From: Microbacterium karelineae
Lineage (GTDB): Bacteria > Actinomycetota > Actinomycetes > Actinomycetales > Microbacteriaceae
DNA: 64,000 nucleotides
Assembly (NCBI RefSeq): GCF_009745985.1
Contig: NZ_WFIX01000190.1
Coordinates: forward strand, 186,001-250,000
Direction: 5' to 3'
Shown here in pieces: positions 33,890-43,008 of this stretch. The translations under genes were made by a program, and so were the position numbers. Numbering within the stretch: the stretch's first letter is position 1; each line of letters begins with the position of its first letter. The notes beneath the pieces were generated by a model, which made no database searches, was not told the origin of the DNA, and was given only the letters and a program-made list of their open reading frames with translations.

Positions 33890-33986
33890 CAGCACAGCGC
33901 AGTCGATCCGCCGTCCCGGCCGATGCGGCCCCGCGGAATCCCGGGGGTCGGCCGGAGCGCCGCGCAGGATCGACTGCGTTGTGCTG
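33890..33986 (+). repeat. 97-base inverted-repeat element after the thiolase gene
   Basis: CAGCACAGCGCAGTCGATCC (33890-33909) pairs with 33967-33986 at 19 of 20 positions. The 57-base interior contains CGGCCG words that can also pair. It begins seven bases after the thiolase stop. Arm length, single mismatch and interior length match the element at 32578-32677 although the sequences differ. Confidence 0.85.
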
Positions 33987-34054
33987 CCGCCGGCCCGTCG
34001 GAGCGATCACCGCGCCCCCTCCGTAGACTCGTCGAACGACGAAGGGAGGGCGTG

Positions 34055-34741
34055 GTGACGGCACGCAGGTGGTTCGCGATCACGCGATTCGCCGCCGCGG
34101 CGCTGTGCGCCGCCGCCCTCGTGCACCGCCTGTTCTGGGGCCTCGGATCGCAGACGATCGCCGGCCAGAACTTCTTCGCCTACCTCACGATGCAGTCGAA
34201 CATCGCCTTCCTGGCCCTGGCCGCGATCGGCGGCGTCATCGCTCTGCGCCACGACGAGGATCCGCGCTGGCTCACCGACGTGCGAACGGCCGTGCTCAGC
34301 TGGACGATCACGGCGGGGCTGGTGTTCGGGCTGCTCATCTGGCAGTCGGGCGTGCGCGGGATCCCCATGACGGTGCCGTGGTCGGACCTCGTGCTGCACT
34401 TCCTGCTGCCGGCGATCGCCATCGGCGCGTGGGTCATCGGGCCGGGGCGGCGCGCGGCGCGGTGGCGCCTCATCGTCCTCGTCGTCGCCTATCCGATCGT
34501 CTGGGGGCTGTTCACGCTCTGGCGCGGATCGCTGATCGGCTGGTACCCGTACTACTTCCTCGACCTGCGCCAGGTGAGCGGGCTCGGCGAGTTCGTCGGC
34601 ACCGTTGCGTTCGCGCTCGCGGTGTTCGCGGGCGTCGCGAGCGGCCTCATCGGCCTCAGTCTGTGGCGGCAGACGGTGCCGGATCCCGATGTGCGACGCC
34701 GCCGACCGGACCCCGCCCCGCAGGACCAGTTCGTGATCTGA
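34055..34741 (+). CDS. Pr6Pr/FAR-17a-like integral membrane protein
   Basis: 228 residues with about six hydrophobic segments, starting FAAAALCAAALVHRLFWG. The segment NFFAYLTMQSNIAF and the HFLLPAIAIGAWV and GWYPYYFLDL stretches are typical of Pr6Pr-family membrane proteins, which have no established biochemical role. GTG at 34055 follows GGGAGGG; a GTG one codon earlier is equivalent. The stop is seven bases from the convergent amine oxidase gene. Confidence 0.75.
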   Translation: MTARRWFAITRFAAAALCAAALVHRLFWGLGSQTIAGQNFFAYLTMQSNIAFLALAAIGGVIALRHDEDPRWLTDVRTAVLSWTITAGLVFGLLIWQSGVRGIPMTVPWSDLVLHFLLPAIAIGAWVIGPGRRAARWRLIVLVVAYPIVWGLFTLWRGSLIGWYPYYFLDLRQVSGLGEFVGTVAFALAVFAGVASGLIGLSLWRQTVPDPDVRRRRPDPAPQDQFVI

Positions 34742-34748
34742 CGCCCGT

Positions 34749-36200
34749 TCACTCGTCGACGGACGGGTCCGTGAACGGCGCGAGCGACTCGGCGGCGAGG
34801 GTGAGCAGCTCGTCGTCGTCGAGGTCCGCGACGGCGCGCGCGGCGGACCCTCCCACAAGACCCACGAGGATCGGCTCGCCCGTCGCGGGCAGCAGGTTGA
34901 GCCAGGTGCGGATCGTCGTGTCGACGGCGGCGGGCTCGCCCGGATCCGGGGTAGGCGTGGGCGTCGGAGTCGGCGACGGAGTCGGCTCGCCGCTGGCGGG
35001 CCCGATCACGTGCCAGATTCCCGCGTCGGTCGTCCAGAACGGCTGCTCGTAGCGCAGCCAGACGGCTTCGATCGCGCCCATCTCGAGCGCCGCGATCGCG
35101 CCGCGGTGGCCGAAGGGCAGCGGTGGGTCGAACTCGATCGCGTCGGCCTGCAGCACGCCGAGAGGCACCGTCAGGACGACGCGGTCGAAGGTGAGCGATT
35201 CGCCGGTCGCGAGCCGCAGGCTCACCCCGTCAGCGTCATAGGCGACGCCGGCGACGGCCGTCGAGAGGGTGACGTCGAGGTCCGCGAGCTGCGTGGAGAC
35301 GAACGGCGCGACGTCGCTCGCGAGCGCGTCGAAGGATCCGTTCGGCAGCGCGGGCGCATACCAGCTGGAGGCGGTCGCGGGATCGATTCCGGTGAGGGCC
35401 GCCAGTGCGGCGAGATAGGCGGCGAGGTTCTCGGATCCTTCGACGCCCGCCGCGGCGATCGCGTCGGCGATCGTCGGATCCACGAAGGCGTTCGCGGCGT
35501 CGTCGAGCGCGCTCTGCACGATGTCGCTCGCAGGAGCCTCGGTCTCGCCCTGACGCGTGAATCCCGCAGCGGTCGTGACGTCGACCGTGCCGATCCCGAG
35601 GACGGCCATGCGCGAGGCGACCTCCGTGTCATCGGATCCGAGCAGCCAGGCGCCCGCCTGCGGCGGCACGGGCCACTCGCCGTCGAGGTGCGTCGCGAGG
35701 CGTCCGCCGACGCGGTCGCGGGCCTCGATCACGGTGACCTCGAAGCCGGACTCCACGAGGCTGCGCGCGGTGCGCGCCCCCGCGGCGCCGGCGCCGACGA
35801 CGGCGATGCGCTCGCCCTCCTCGGCGATCTCGGCGATCTCGCGCGCCGCGCGGTCGCCCGACACGGTGGCGCCCGCGATCGTGCCGGGACGCTCGGGGCT
35901 CGTCGCCTCGCCGGCGAAGAACACGCGGCTCATGAGGGCGGCGCCGAGGGCCTCTCGGTCGACGGAGGTCGCGCCCGCAGGCGTGACGCTGCGCGCACCG
36001 CGGGCGAACGGATCCGTCGACCACTGCGTGCGGAAGTAGGCGGTCGCGGCGGGCACCTCGCCGACGGGCGTGGGCGTCACGGTCGGCTCGGGGCTCGGCG
36101 TCGGACGAGGGGACGGCTCGTCGGGCGTGCACGAGGCGAGCAGCACCGTCAGGGCGCCGGCTCCGGCCCCCAGCAGCAGCGTGCGACGCGTGATCCTCAT
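34749..36200 (-). CDS. Exported flavin amine oxidase with circularly permuted domain order
   Basis: 483 residues. The signal has twin arginines (TRRTLLLGAG) and a lipobox LASC (21-24), then a Pro/Thr linker to about 50. Residues 54-123 hold what is normally the C-terminal FAD-binding end of amine oxidases: WSTDPFARGARSV, FFAGEAT (94-100) and PGTIAGATVSGDRAAREI. Only then comes the normally N-terminal Rossmann motif VVGAGAAGA (134-142) and EARDRVGGRLAT. The chain ends with LVGGSAARAVADLDDDELL and SLAPF, which usually precede WSTDP. A second Pro/Thr-rich insert lies at 404-423. Substrate unknown. No strong ribosome-binding site at 36200. Confidence 0.82.
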   Translation of the reverse strand: MRITRRTLLLGAGAGALTVLLASCTPDEPSPRPTPSPEPTVTPTPVGEVPAATAYFRTQWSTDPFARGARSVTPAGATSVDREALGAALMSRVFFAGEATSPERPGTIAGATVSGDRAAREIAEIAEEGERIAVVGAGAAGARTARSLVESGFEVTVIEARDRVGGRLATHLDGEWPVPPQAGAWLLGSDDTEVASRMAVLGIGTVDVTTAAGFTRQGETEAPASDIVQSALDDAANAFVDPTIADAIAAAGVEGSENLAAYLAALAALTGIDPATASSWYAPALPNGSFDALASDVAPFVSTQLADLDVTLSTAVAGVAYDADGVSLRLATGESLTFDRVVLTVPLGVLQADAIEFDPPLPFGHRGAIAALEMGAIEAVWLRYEQPFWTTDAGIWHVIGPASGEPTPSPTPTPTPTPDPGEPAAVDTTIRTWLNLLPATGEPILVGLVGGSAARAVADLDDDELLTLAAESLAPFTDPSVDE

Positions 36201-36324
36201 CGTTCGCCACACTACCCGCGGGGCGGGCTCTGGTGCGTGGCGGATCCGCCGCGTCCACGCCGAACTCAGCATAAGGTCGGAACTCTGAGCGGGATTATCT
36301 GACGAGATCGACCAGGGGGCTCGG

Positions 36325-36354
36325 TTGACGAAACAGACATCGGATGTCTACGCT
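36325..36354 (+). promoter_or_regulatory. Promoter and operator of the fuconate dehydratase operon
   Basis: TTGACG (36325-36330) and TACGCT (36349-36354) are 18 bases apart, a plausible actinobacterial promoter. A perfect palindrome, AGACAT-CGG-ATGTCT (36335-36349), fills the spacer, so a bound repressor would block RNA polymerase. Close relatives of this site occur at 43692, 47484 and 42053, which points to the FadR-type regulator at 43005-43676. Confidence 0.7.
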
Positions 36355-36377
36355 GGCCTCCTACCCCAAGGAGCCCC

Positions 36378-37658
36378 GTGAGCACCATCGTCAGCGTCGA
36401 CACGACCGACATCCGCTTTCCCACATCGCAGCAGCTCGACGGATCTGATGCCATGAATCCGGATCCCGACTACTCGGCCGCGTATGTCGTCATCGCGACC
36501 GACGCCGGCGACGGCCACGAGGGGCACGGCTTCGTCTTCACGATCGGCAGGGGCACCGATGTCCAGGTCGCCGCGATCCGCGCGCTCGCGCCCTACCTCA
36601 TCGGCCGCGAGGTCGAGCCGGTCCTTGACGATCTGGGAGGGATCTGGCGCGAGCTCGTCGGAGACTCGCAGCTGCGCTGGCTCGGCCCCGAGAAGGGCGT
36701 CATGCACATGGCGATCGGCGCCGTCGTGAACGCCCTCTGGGACCTCAGGGCGAAGCGGGCAGGCCTGCCGCTCTGGCAGCTGCTCGCGCGCATGAGCCCC
36801 GAGGAGATCGTCGACCTCGTCGACTTCCGATACCTCGCCGATGCGCTCACCCGCGAAGACGCGCTCGGGATCCTCCGCGCGGCCGAGCCGGGGCGCGACG
36901 AACGCGAGGCGCGCCTCATCGCCGACGGGTACCCGGCGTATACGACGACCCCCGGATGGCTCGGATACTCCGACGAGAAGCTCGTGCGCCTGTGCCGCGA
37001 GGCCGTCGACGGCGGGTTCCGCATGATCAAACTCAAGGTCGGCGCCGATGTCGACGACGACATCCGCCGCATGCGCCTCGCCCGCGAGACCGTCGGCCCG
37101 GACATCCGGATCGGCACCGATGCGAATCAGCGCTGGGAGGTCGCCGAGGCGATCGAATGGATGGGCCGCCTCGCGGAGTTCGACGTGGCCTGGATCGAAG
37201 AGCCGACGAACCCCGACGACATCCTCGCGCACGCCGCGATCGCCCGCGGTGTCGCGCCGACCCCGGTGGCGACCGGCGAGCACGGGGGCGGCCGCGTCAT
37301 GTTCAAGCAGATGCTGCAGGCGAAGGCCCTGAGCGTGCTGCAGATCGACGCAACGCGCGTCGCCGGCGTCAACGAGAACATCGCGATCCTGCTGATGGCG
37401 GCGAAGTTCGGCGTGCCCGTCTGCCCCCATGCGGGCGGCGTCGGCCTGTGCGAGGCCGTGCAGCACCTCTCGATGTTCGACTTCGTCGCCGTCACCGGCA
37501 CCACCGAGGGCCGCGTCATCGAGTATGTCGACCACCTGCACGAGCACTTCGTCACGCCGACCGACGTGGCGGGCGGCGCGTATCGCGCGCCGAACGCGCC
37601 CGGCAACGGCATGGAGATGCTCGCAGCGAGCCGCGAGGAGTACACCTTCCATGGCTGA
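36378..37658 (+). CDS. fucD: L-fuconate dehydratase (enolase superfamily)
   Basis: 426 residues, the length of FucD/ENOSF1. The catalytic lysine pair is in KLKVGAD (Lys218, Lys220); metal ligands are Asp248 (GTDANQRW), Glu274 ([10 protein letters not shown]) and Glu301 ([14 protein letters not shown]); Asp324 (QIDATRV) and His351 (CPHAGG) complete the acid/base site. It dehydrates L-fuconate to 2-keto-3-deoxy-L-fuconate. GTG start with AAGGAG. First gene of an operon with the fucose dehydrogenase and mutarotase; overlaps the next gene by eight bases. Confidence 0.92.
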   Translation: MSTIVSVDTTDIRFPTSQQLDGSDAMNPDPDYSAAYVVIATDAGDGHEGHGFVFTIGRGTDVQVAAIRALAPYLIGREVEPVLDDLGGIWRELVGDSQLRWLGPEKGVMHMAIGAVVNALWDLRAKRAGLPLWQLLARMSPEEIVDLVDFRYLADALTREDALGILRAAEPGRDEREARLIADGYPAYTTTPGWLGYSDEKLVRLCREAVDGGFRMIKLKVGADVDDDIRRMRLARETVGPDIRIGTDANQRWEVAEAIEWMGRLAEFDVAWIEEPTNPDDILAHAAIARGVAPTPVATGEHGGGRVMFKQMLQAKALSVLQIDATRVAGVNENIAILLMAAKFGVPVCPHAGGVGLCEAVQHLSMFDFVAVTGTTEGRVIEYVDHLHEHFVTPTDVAGGAYRAPNAPGNGMEMLAASREEYTFHG

Positions 37659-38625
37659 TCCGCTGTCCCCGCGCACCGATCTGTCGCTGCCCCCGCTGGG
37701 CTACGGCGCCGCGAACGTCGGCAATCTGCACCGCGCGCTCACCGATGACGAAGCCCATGCCGTGCTGGAGGCCGCGTGGGACGCGGGGATCCGCTCCTTC
37801 GACACGGCACCGCACTATGGGCTCGGCCTCTCGGAACGACGTCTCGGCGCCTTCCTCGCGACGAAGCCGCGCGACGAGTTCGTGCTCTCGACGAAGGTGG
37901 GGCGCCTGCTCGTCGCGAACCCCGGGGGCCAGGAATCCCTGGATCTCGACAACGGCTTCCACGTGCCGCAGACCGTCCGGCGCGAGTGGGACTTCTCGGA
38001 GGCCGGCATCCGCCGCTCGCTCGACGAATCGCTCGAGCGGATGGGCCTCGACCGCGTCGACCTGCTCTATCTGCACGACCCCGAGCTCGCGGATCTGGAG
38101 CGCGATCTCGACTCCGGGATCCGCGCGCTCACGGCCCTCAAGAGCGAGGGGCGGATCCGCGCGACGGGGCTCGGATCCATGTCGGCCGATGCGCTCGCGC
38201 TCGGCGCCGCGTCGGGCGGCCTCGACACGCTCATGGTCGCCGGGCGGCTCACCCTCCTCGAGCAGCCGGCGCTCGCGGACGTCGTACCCGCGTGCGAACG
38301 CACGGGGACGGGGATCGTGACGGCATCGGTCTTCAATTCGGGCCTGCTCGCGCACGACGCCCCCTCCGCGAATCCGCGCTACGAGTACGGCGACGCGCCG
38401 CCCGAGATCCTCGAGCGGGCAACGCGGATCGCGGACATCTGCCGCGCGCACGGCGTCTCGCTGCCGGCCGCCGCCCTGCAGTACACGCTGCGCATCGCCA
38501 CCGTGCGATCCGTCGTGGCGGGCAGCAGCCGGCCCCAGCAGATCCGCCAGAATGCCGAGTGGATGCGCGCGCCGATCCCCGACGCGCTGTGGGACGACCT
38601 CGCCCGAGACGACCTCATTCCGTAA
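37651..38625 (+). CDS. Aldo/keto reductase, probable L-fucose dehydrogenase
   Basis: 324 residues, TIM barrel. The catalytic tetrad is visible: Asp and Tyr in SFDTAPHYG, Lys in LSTKVG and His in LYLHDPELA. The family includes NAD(P)-dependent L-fucose / D-threo-aldose 1-dehydrogenases, which oxidise L-fucose to the lactone. That role fits its position between fuconate dehydratase and fucose mutarotase genes. It overlaps the dehydratase gene. Confidence 0.87.
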   Translation: MADPLSPRTDLSLPPLGYGAANVGNLHRALTDDEAHAVLEAAWDAGIRSFDTAPHYGLGLSERRLGAFLATKPRDEFVLSTKVGRLLVANPGGQESLDLDNGFHVPQTVRREWDFSEAGIRRSLDESLERMGLDRVDLLYLHDPELADLERDLDSGIRALTALKSEGRIRATGLGSMSADALALGAASGGLDTLMVAGRLTLLEQPALADVVPACERTGTGIVTASVFNSGLLAHDAPSANPRYEYGDAPPEILERATRIADICRAHGVSLPAAALQYTLRIATVRSVVAGSSRPQQIRQNAEWMRAPIPDALWDDLARDDLIP

Positions 38626-38635
38626 GGAGGCGACG

Positions 38636-39055
38636 ATGCTCGAAGGAATCCACCCGCTGCTCACGGGGCAGCTGCTGATGCGCCTCGACGAGATGGGCCA
38701 CTCGGATGCCGTGGTCGTCGCCGACGCGCACTACCCGGCGGCCTCCCTCGGCCGCCACGTGCTCGATCTGCCGGGAACGACGACGCCCGATGTGCTCGCG
38801 GCGATCCGCACCGTGGTCCCCCTCGACGACGCTCCCTCACTCGACCTCATGGCGTCGGCCGACGGCGACGTGCTCGAGGTGCAGCGCGAGCTGATGGCGG
38901 CGGCCGGAACGACCGAGAAGACGACGCGCTTCGTCGACCGCTTCGACTACTACGACGCGTCGCGCCAGGCGCACCTGATCGTGCGCACCGGCGAGACCCG
39001 CACGTACGGGAACGCGCTGCTCCGCAAGGGCGTCGTGGGGCACGCGTCCCACTAG
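38636..39055 (+). CDS. fucU: RbsD/FucU-family L-fucose mutarotase
   Basis: 139 residues, normal for FucU. The start MLEGIHPLLTGQLLMRLDEMGH, VVVADAHYPAAS and the C-terminal TYGNALLRKGVV are family hallmarks. It equilibrates alpha- and beta-L-fucose, useful because the dehydrogenase acts on one anomer. AAGGAGG precedes the ATG, ten bases after the dehydrogenase gene. The stop overlaps that of the convergent fucosidase gene by four bases (CTAG). Confidence 0.9.
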   Translation: MLEGIHPLLTGQLLMRLDEMGHSDAVVVADAHYPAASLGRHVLDLPGTTTPDVLAAIRTVVPLDDAPSLDLMASADGDVLEVQRELMAAAGTTEKTTRFVDRFDYYDASRQAHLIVRTGETRTYGNALLRKGVVGHASH

Positions 39056-40371
39056 CGCGCGAGCGGCAGATCCACGCGAACCAGGCCCGCGACGCTCTGC
39101 TCGCCGACCGTGACGACGACGGCACCGTCGCGCACGTCGACGTCCGCCGACGGGTCGAGCGCCGACGGATCGATGTCGAGCGTCACGAGGGATCCCGGAT
39201 CCGCTTCGATGAACGCGTGCGCCGTGTCACCCGTGCGGGTCCAGCGCACCCACGGCGCGTCTCCCGGACGAGCGATGGCCGGATCCAGCGGGCGGGATCC
39301 GAAGATCGCGTCGCCGTGCGCGTCGTTGAAGGCCCCGAGCCCCTCGAGCGTGCGCCGCTGCACGGGCGTGACCTCTCCGGCCGCTGTCGGCCCGATGTTC
39401 AGCAGCAGATTGCCGCCGCGCGCGACGACGTCGACGAAGTGACGTACGGCTCCCGCCGCATCGAGCGAGGTGGACTCGTCCTCGAGCTGATTGTGGCCGA
39501 AGGAGAACCCGATGCCGCGGCAGTTCTCCCACACCCCGGCCTCGTGCTCGCGGCCCGCCTCGTATTCGCTCGTGCGGAAGTCCCAGTGCGTCTCGCCCCA
39601 GCGATCGTTCGCGACACCCTCGGGCCTCACGGCGTAGAACCGGCGGAACAGTTCGGCCATGCTCTTCGCACCCTCGGGCTTGCCCGCGTCGGGCCACTCG
39701 ATGTCGCCCCAGAGGATCTCGGGCCGGTACTTCTCGATGAGGTCGGCGACGTGGTCGAACGCGTAGTCGGCATAGGCCCTGTCGACGGGACGGGACGCGT
39801 CGATCCCATCGATGATGGGCGGGCCGCCCGAGAAGTGCCAGTCGAGGCCGCCCGAGTAGTACACGCCGAATCGCACCCCGTGCCGCTCGGCCGCATCGCG
39901 GAACTCGCCGACGAGGTCGCGGCGCGGCCCGCGGCGCACGGTGTTCCGGCCCTCCGTTCCCGGAGCGTCCCACAGCGTCACGCCGTCGTGGTGCTTCGAG
40001 GTGGGGATGATGTAGCGCGCACCCGTCGCCGCGACGAGCCCCAGGAATGCGTCGGCGTCGAACGACTCGGCCCGCCATGCGTCGAGGAACTCGTCGTAGT
40101 CGGCCCCGCCCCACGCCTCGCGCTGATGCTGCTGGGCCGGGCTGCCGTCGATGCGGATCGTGTTCGCGTACCACTCGGCGTACGGGTTGTGCGTGAACCA
40201 GTACTCGTTGTCGTCGACGGTTCCGAGCGCTCCGATCGGCTCCGCCCACGCGGGCACCACGTACGGGCCCCAGTGGACGAAGATCCCGAGCTTCGCGTCG
40301 CGGAACCACTCGGGCACCTCACGCGCGAACTCGCGGTAGACCTCGTCCCGCTCTCCGGCTTGCTGACTCAT
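39052..40371 (-). CDS. Alpha-L-fucosidase, glycoside hydrolase family 29
   Basis: 439 residues. GH29 landmarks: WFRDAKLGIFVHWGPY (22-37), TSKHHDGVTLWD (124-135), and LWGDIEWPD with Asp223 as the predicted nucleophile. The C-terminal 80 residues form a small beta domain. There is no signal peptide, so it should release L-fucose in the cytoplasm from imported oligosaccharides or glycosides. It supplies the substrate of the surrounding pathway. Confidence 0.92.
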   Translation of the reverse strand: MSQQAGERDEVYREFAREVPEWFRDAKLGIFVHWGPYVVPAWAEPIGALGTVDDNEYWFTHNPYAEWYANTIRIDGSPAQQHQREAWGGADYDEFLDAWRAESFDADAFLGLVAATGARYIIPTSKHHDGVTLWDAPGTEGRNTVRRGPRRDLVGEFRDAAERHGVRFGVYYSGGLDWHFSGGPPIIDGIDASRPVDRAYADYAFDHVADLIEKYRPEILWGDIEWPDAGKPEGAKSMAELFRRFYAVRPEGVANDRWGETHWDFRTSEYEAGREHEAGVWENCRGIGFSFGHNQLEDESTSLDAAGAVRHFVDVVARGGNLLLNIGPTAAGEVTPVQRRTLEGLGAFNDAHGDAIFGSRPLDPAIARPGDAPWVRWTRTGDTAHAFIEADPGSLVTLDIDPSALDPSADVDVRDGAVVVTVGEQSVAGLVRVDLPLAR

Positions 40372-40455
40372 CGTCGTCCTTTCATTCCGTGAGCGGGCAT
40401 CGTCCGGCGAAAGCGCGTCAGAGCGATGCTCGCTCGCGGGGCTGGTGATGGGGTG

Positions 40456-41205
40456 TCACTCGGGGCGCAGGCGCAGGCCCTGCATTCCGCCGTCGACGGC
40501 GAGCGCGACGCCCGTCGTGGATCCGGCGCGCGGACTCGCGAGGTACGCGACGGCGTCGGCGACCTCCTCGGGCCGCACGAGCCGCCCGTGCGGCTGACGC
40601 GCGTTCAGCGCGGCGCGCTCGGCGGCGGGGTCCGGCGCCGAGTCGAGCAGACGCCCGATCCACGGGGTGTCGGCGGTGCCCGGATTCACGCAGTTCACCC
40701 GGATCCCCTCCCGCAGGTGATCCGCCGCCATCTGCAGCGTGAGCGACTGGATCGCGCCCTTCGTCGCCCCGTAGAGCGCGCGCGCCGGGAGGCCGGCCGT
40801 CGCCGCGATCGAGCAGGTGTTGACGATCGCGGCGGCCCGCGACTTCCGCAGATGCGGCAGTGCGGCGCGAGCGACGCGCACGGCGCCGACGACGTTGACG
40901 TCGAAGACCCGATGCCATTCGTCGTCGTCGTTCTCCTCGATCGTTCCCTGCGCGCCGATCCCGGCGTTGTTCACGACGATGTCGATGCCGCCGAGATCGC
41001 GGACGACAGCGTCCACGCCGGCGCGGATGGTCGCGTCGTCGGTCACATCGACCCGGTACGCGCCTTCGAGGTCGTCCGAGACGTCGCGGTCGAAGATCGC
41101 GACGCGGGCGCCGTCCGCGCGGAGGCGCGCGACGACCGCCGCACCGATACCGCTCGCCCCGCCCGTGACGATCCCCGTGAGACCGTCGAACACTCCGGCG
41201 CTCAC
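40456..41205 (-). CDS. SDR dehydrogenase, probable 2-keto-3-deoxy-L-fuconate dehydrogenase
   Basis: 249 residues, classical short-chain dehydrogenase: nucleotide motif TGGASGIG (14-21), NNAGIG, catalytic Ser in NTCSIAAT and YGATK for Tyr/Lys. The GTG at 41205 overlaps the FAH gene stop as GTGA. In the non-phosphorylative fucose pathway the dehydrogenase at this step yields 2,4-diketo-3-deoxy-L-fuconate; coupling to the FAH-type hydrolase supports this role. Confidence 0.85.
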   Translation of the reverse strand: MSAGVFDGLTGIVTGGASGIGAAVVARLRADGARVAIFDRDVSDDLEGAYRVDVTDDATIRAGVDAVVRDLGGIDIVVNNAGIGAQGTIEENDDDEWHRVFDVNVVGAVRVARAALPHLRKSRAAAIVNTCSIAATAGLPARALYGATKGAIQSLTLQMAADHLREGIRVNCVNPGTADTPWIGRLLDSAPDPAAERAALNARQPHGRLVRPEEVADAVAYLASPRAGSTTGVALAVDGGMQGLRLRPE

Positions 41206-42038
41206 GCGAACACCTGCCTCTGGGATCCGAGCCCCTCGATGTCGAGTTCGACGACATCGCCCCGCTTCAGATAGGGGAATCGACCCGAGAGGGCGACGCC
41301 CTGTGGCGTGCCGGTCATGATGACATCGCCTGGTTCGAGGGCGAGGTGCTGCGAGAGGTGCCACACGATGTAGGGCACGTCGAAGATGAGGTCGGATGTC
41401 GACGAGTCCTGGCGCGGCTCGCCGTTGACGAAGCTCCGCAGTCGCAGATTCGCGTGATCGACCTCGTCGGGCGTGACGAGCCACGGCCCGAGCGGCGAGA
41501 ACCCGGGGGCCGACTTCCCCTTGCCCCACTGCCCTCCGGAGGTCTCGAGCTGCCACGCCCGCTCCGAGAGGTCGTTCGCGACGGTGAATCCGGCGATGTG
41601 ATCGAGCGACTGCTCGGGCCCGTCGAGGTAGCTCGCTCGACGGCCGATGACGATCGCGAGCTCGACCTCCCAGTCGGTCTTCTCGCTCGAGCGCGGGATG
41701 GTCACCTCGTCGTTCGGCCCGACGACGGTGTTGGGCGCCTTCATGAACAGCACGAGGTTCTCGGGCGGGGCGGATCCCGACTCCGCCGCGTGCTCGGCGT
41801 AGTTCATGCCGACGCAGTAGATCGCCGAGGGGCGCGTGATGGGCGCGCCGAGGCGGGATCCCGCCACGTCGATCGGCTCGAGGGATCCTGCGGCGAGCGC
41901 CTCGCGGACGCGCCGGGGACCGTCTTCGAGGAAGTCGCCGTCGATGTCCGCCGTGAGGGGACTCAGGTCGTAGGTGGTGCCGTCGACGTCGACGATGGGC
42001 GTCTCGTCACCCGGTGCGCCGCTTCGCGCAAATCGCAT
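41202..42038 (-). CDS. FAH-family hydrolase, probable 2,4-diketo-3-deoxy-L-fuconate hydrolase
   Basis: 278 residues. FAH catalytic segments: YCVGMNYAEHAAESG, WEVELAIVIGRRASYL, IAGFTVANDLSERAWQ, RQDSSTSDLIFDVP and GDVIMTGTPQGVA. The family member in L-fucose catabolism cleaves diketo-deoxyfuconate to pyruvate and L-lactate. The ATG at 42038 has GGAGAGG upstream. It is the first gene of a two-gene transcript with the SDR; its upstream region holds degenerate fucose-regulon motifs and a separate palindrome. Confidence 0.86.
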   Translation of the reverse strand: MRFARSGAPGDETPIVDVDGTTYDLSPLTADIDGDFLEDGPRRVREALAAGSLEPIDVAGSRLGAPITRPSAIYCVGMNYAEHAAESGSAPPENLVLFMKAPNTVVGPNDEVTIPRSSEKTDWEVELAIVIGRRASYLDGPEQSLDHIAGFTVANDLSERAWQLETSGGQWGKGKSAPGFSPLGPWLVTPDEVDHANLRLRSFVNGEPRQDSSTSDLIFDVPYIVWHLSQHLALEPGDVIMTGTPQGVALSGRFPYLKRGDVVELDIEGLGSQRQVFA

Positions 42039-42052
42039 GATTGCCTCTCCGA

Positions 42053-42127
42053 ACATCCGAAGTATGGTCCCGTGAACCACGGGTTCGCTTCGAGATTACC
42101 ATCGAAACCCCTCGATAGGTCCGATGT
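42053..42127 (-). promoter_or_regulatory. Regulatory region of the FAH/SDR transcript
   Basis: Two degenerate copies of ACATC-N-GATGT occur: ACATCCGAAGT (42053-42063, one change) and AGGTCCGATGT (42117-42127, two changes). Between them lies a perfect palindrome, CCCGTG-aac-CACGGG (42069-42083), of different sequence, perhaps for another regulator. No convincing -35/-10 pair could be fixed by eye. Confidence 0.45.
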
Positions 42128-42162
42128 TTGATCGAGCCGCTCCTCGAATCTCGCGGGCCGTC

Positions 42163-43008
42163 TCAGGCGCCCGGCAGCCCGTAGAACTCGCGCGCGGTCT
42201 CGCCCGCGAGGTGCGCCCACTCCGCGTCGGAGGCCGCCTCGCGCAGCGCGTCGAGCGCACGGTCGACCGGGACCCCCGTGCCGGGGACGCCCGAGACCGG
42301 CCAGTCGCTGCCGAACATCGCGCGCTCAGCGCCGAATGCGTCGAGCGCGACCCGGTCGAACACGCCTGCGACGCCGTCGAACACCGGTCCGGAGCCCGCC
42401 TCTCCGGGGATCCCGGAGCACTTGACGAAGACGTGCGGCAGGCGCGCCAATCGCTCGATCGATCGGCGCCAGCGCGTGCCCGCCTCACTGTCGAGGCCGT
42501 CTGCCACAGGGGGCTTTCCGAGATGGTCGAGCACGATCCGGGTGCCGGGCGCCTGCTCCGCGGCCTCGGCGAGGACGTCGAGCTGGCCCCACCGGACGCA
42601 CGCGTCGAAGCTCAGACCCCGCTCACCGAGGAGGCGCAGATCGCGCGCGAAGGCGGCGGATGCGATCCGCTCGTCGGGGCCGTCCTGCACTGAGGGGCGG
42701 ACCCCGACGACGAGCGGACGATCCGCGAGGGCATCGAGCTGTGCGCCGAGGTTCCCGCCACCCATCTCGGCGTGCGCGACGATGCCTGCGAGGCCCGGCC
42801 ACTCGAGCCCCGCGACCCAGTCGACTTCGAAGGCGGCCCAGGAGGGATCCGCGTCGGTCTCGACGAAGACCCACCCGTCGATGCGCCCGCCCGCGGTGTC
42901 GATGTCCGCCGGCAGGAAGGCGCGGTCGAGCCCCGGAACGTTCGCGAGCCACGGATGCGGCACGCGCTGCGGATCCCACACGTGCACGTGGGCATCGAGA
43001 ACGCTCAC
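42163..43008 (-). CDS. Amidohydrolase, probable L-fuconolactone hydrolase
   Basis: 281 residues, amidohydrolase_2 family (COG3618 type). Metal motif VLDAHVHVWDPQRVPHPWL at the N-terminus is typical of fuconolactonases and rhamnono/galactono-lactonases; IVLDHLGKPP and AMFGSDWPVSG supply the later histidine and aspartate. It would open L-fucono-lactone made by the dehydrogenase. The GTG at 43008 overlaps the regulator stop as GTGA. Confidence 0.87.
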   Translation of the reverse strand: MSVLDAHVHVWDPQRVPHPWLANVPGLDRAFLPADIDTAGGRIDGWVFVETDADPSWAAFEVDWVAGLEWPGLAGIVAHAEMGGGNLGAQLDALADRPLVVGVRPSVQDGPDERIASAAFARDLRLLGERGLSFDACVRWGQLDVLAEAAEQAPGTRIVLDHLGKPPVADGLDSEAGTRWRRSIERLARLPHVFVKCSGIPGEAGSGPVFDGVAGVFDRVALDAFGAERAMFGSDWPVSGVPGTGVPVDRALDALREAASDAEWAHLAGETAREFYGLPGA

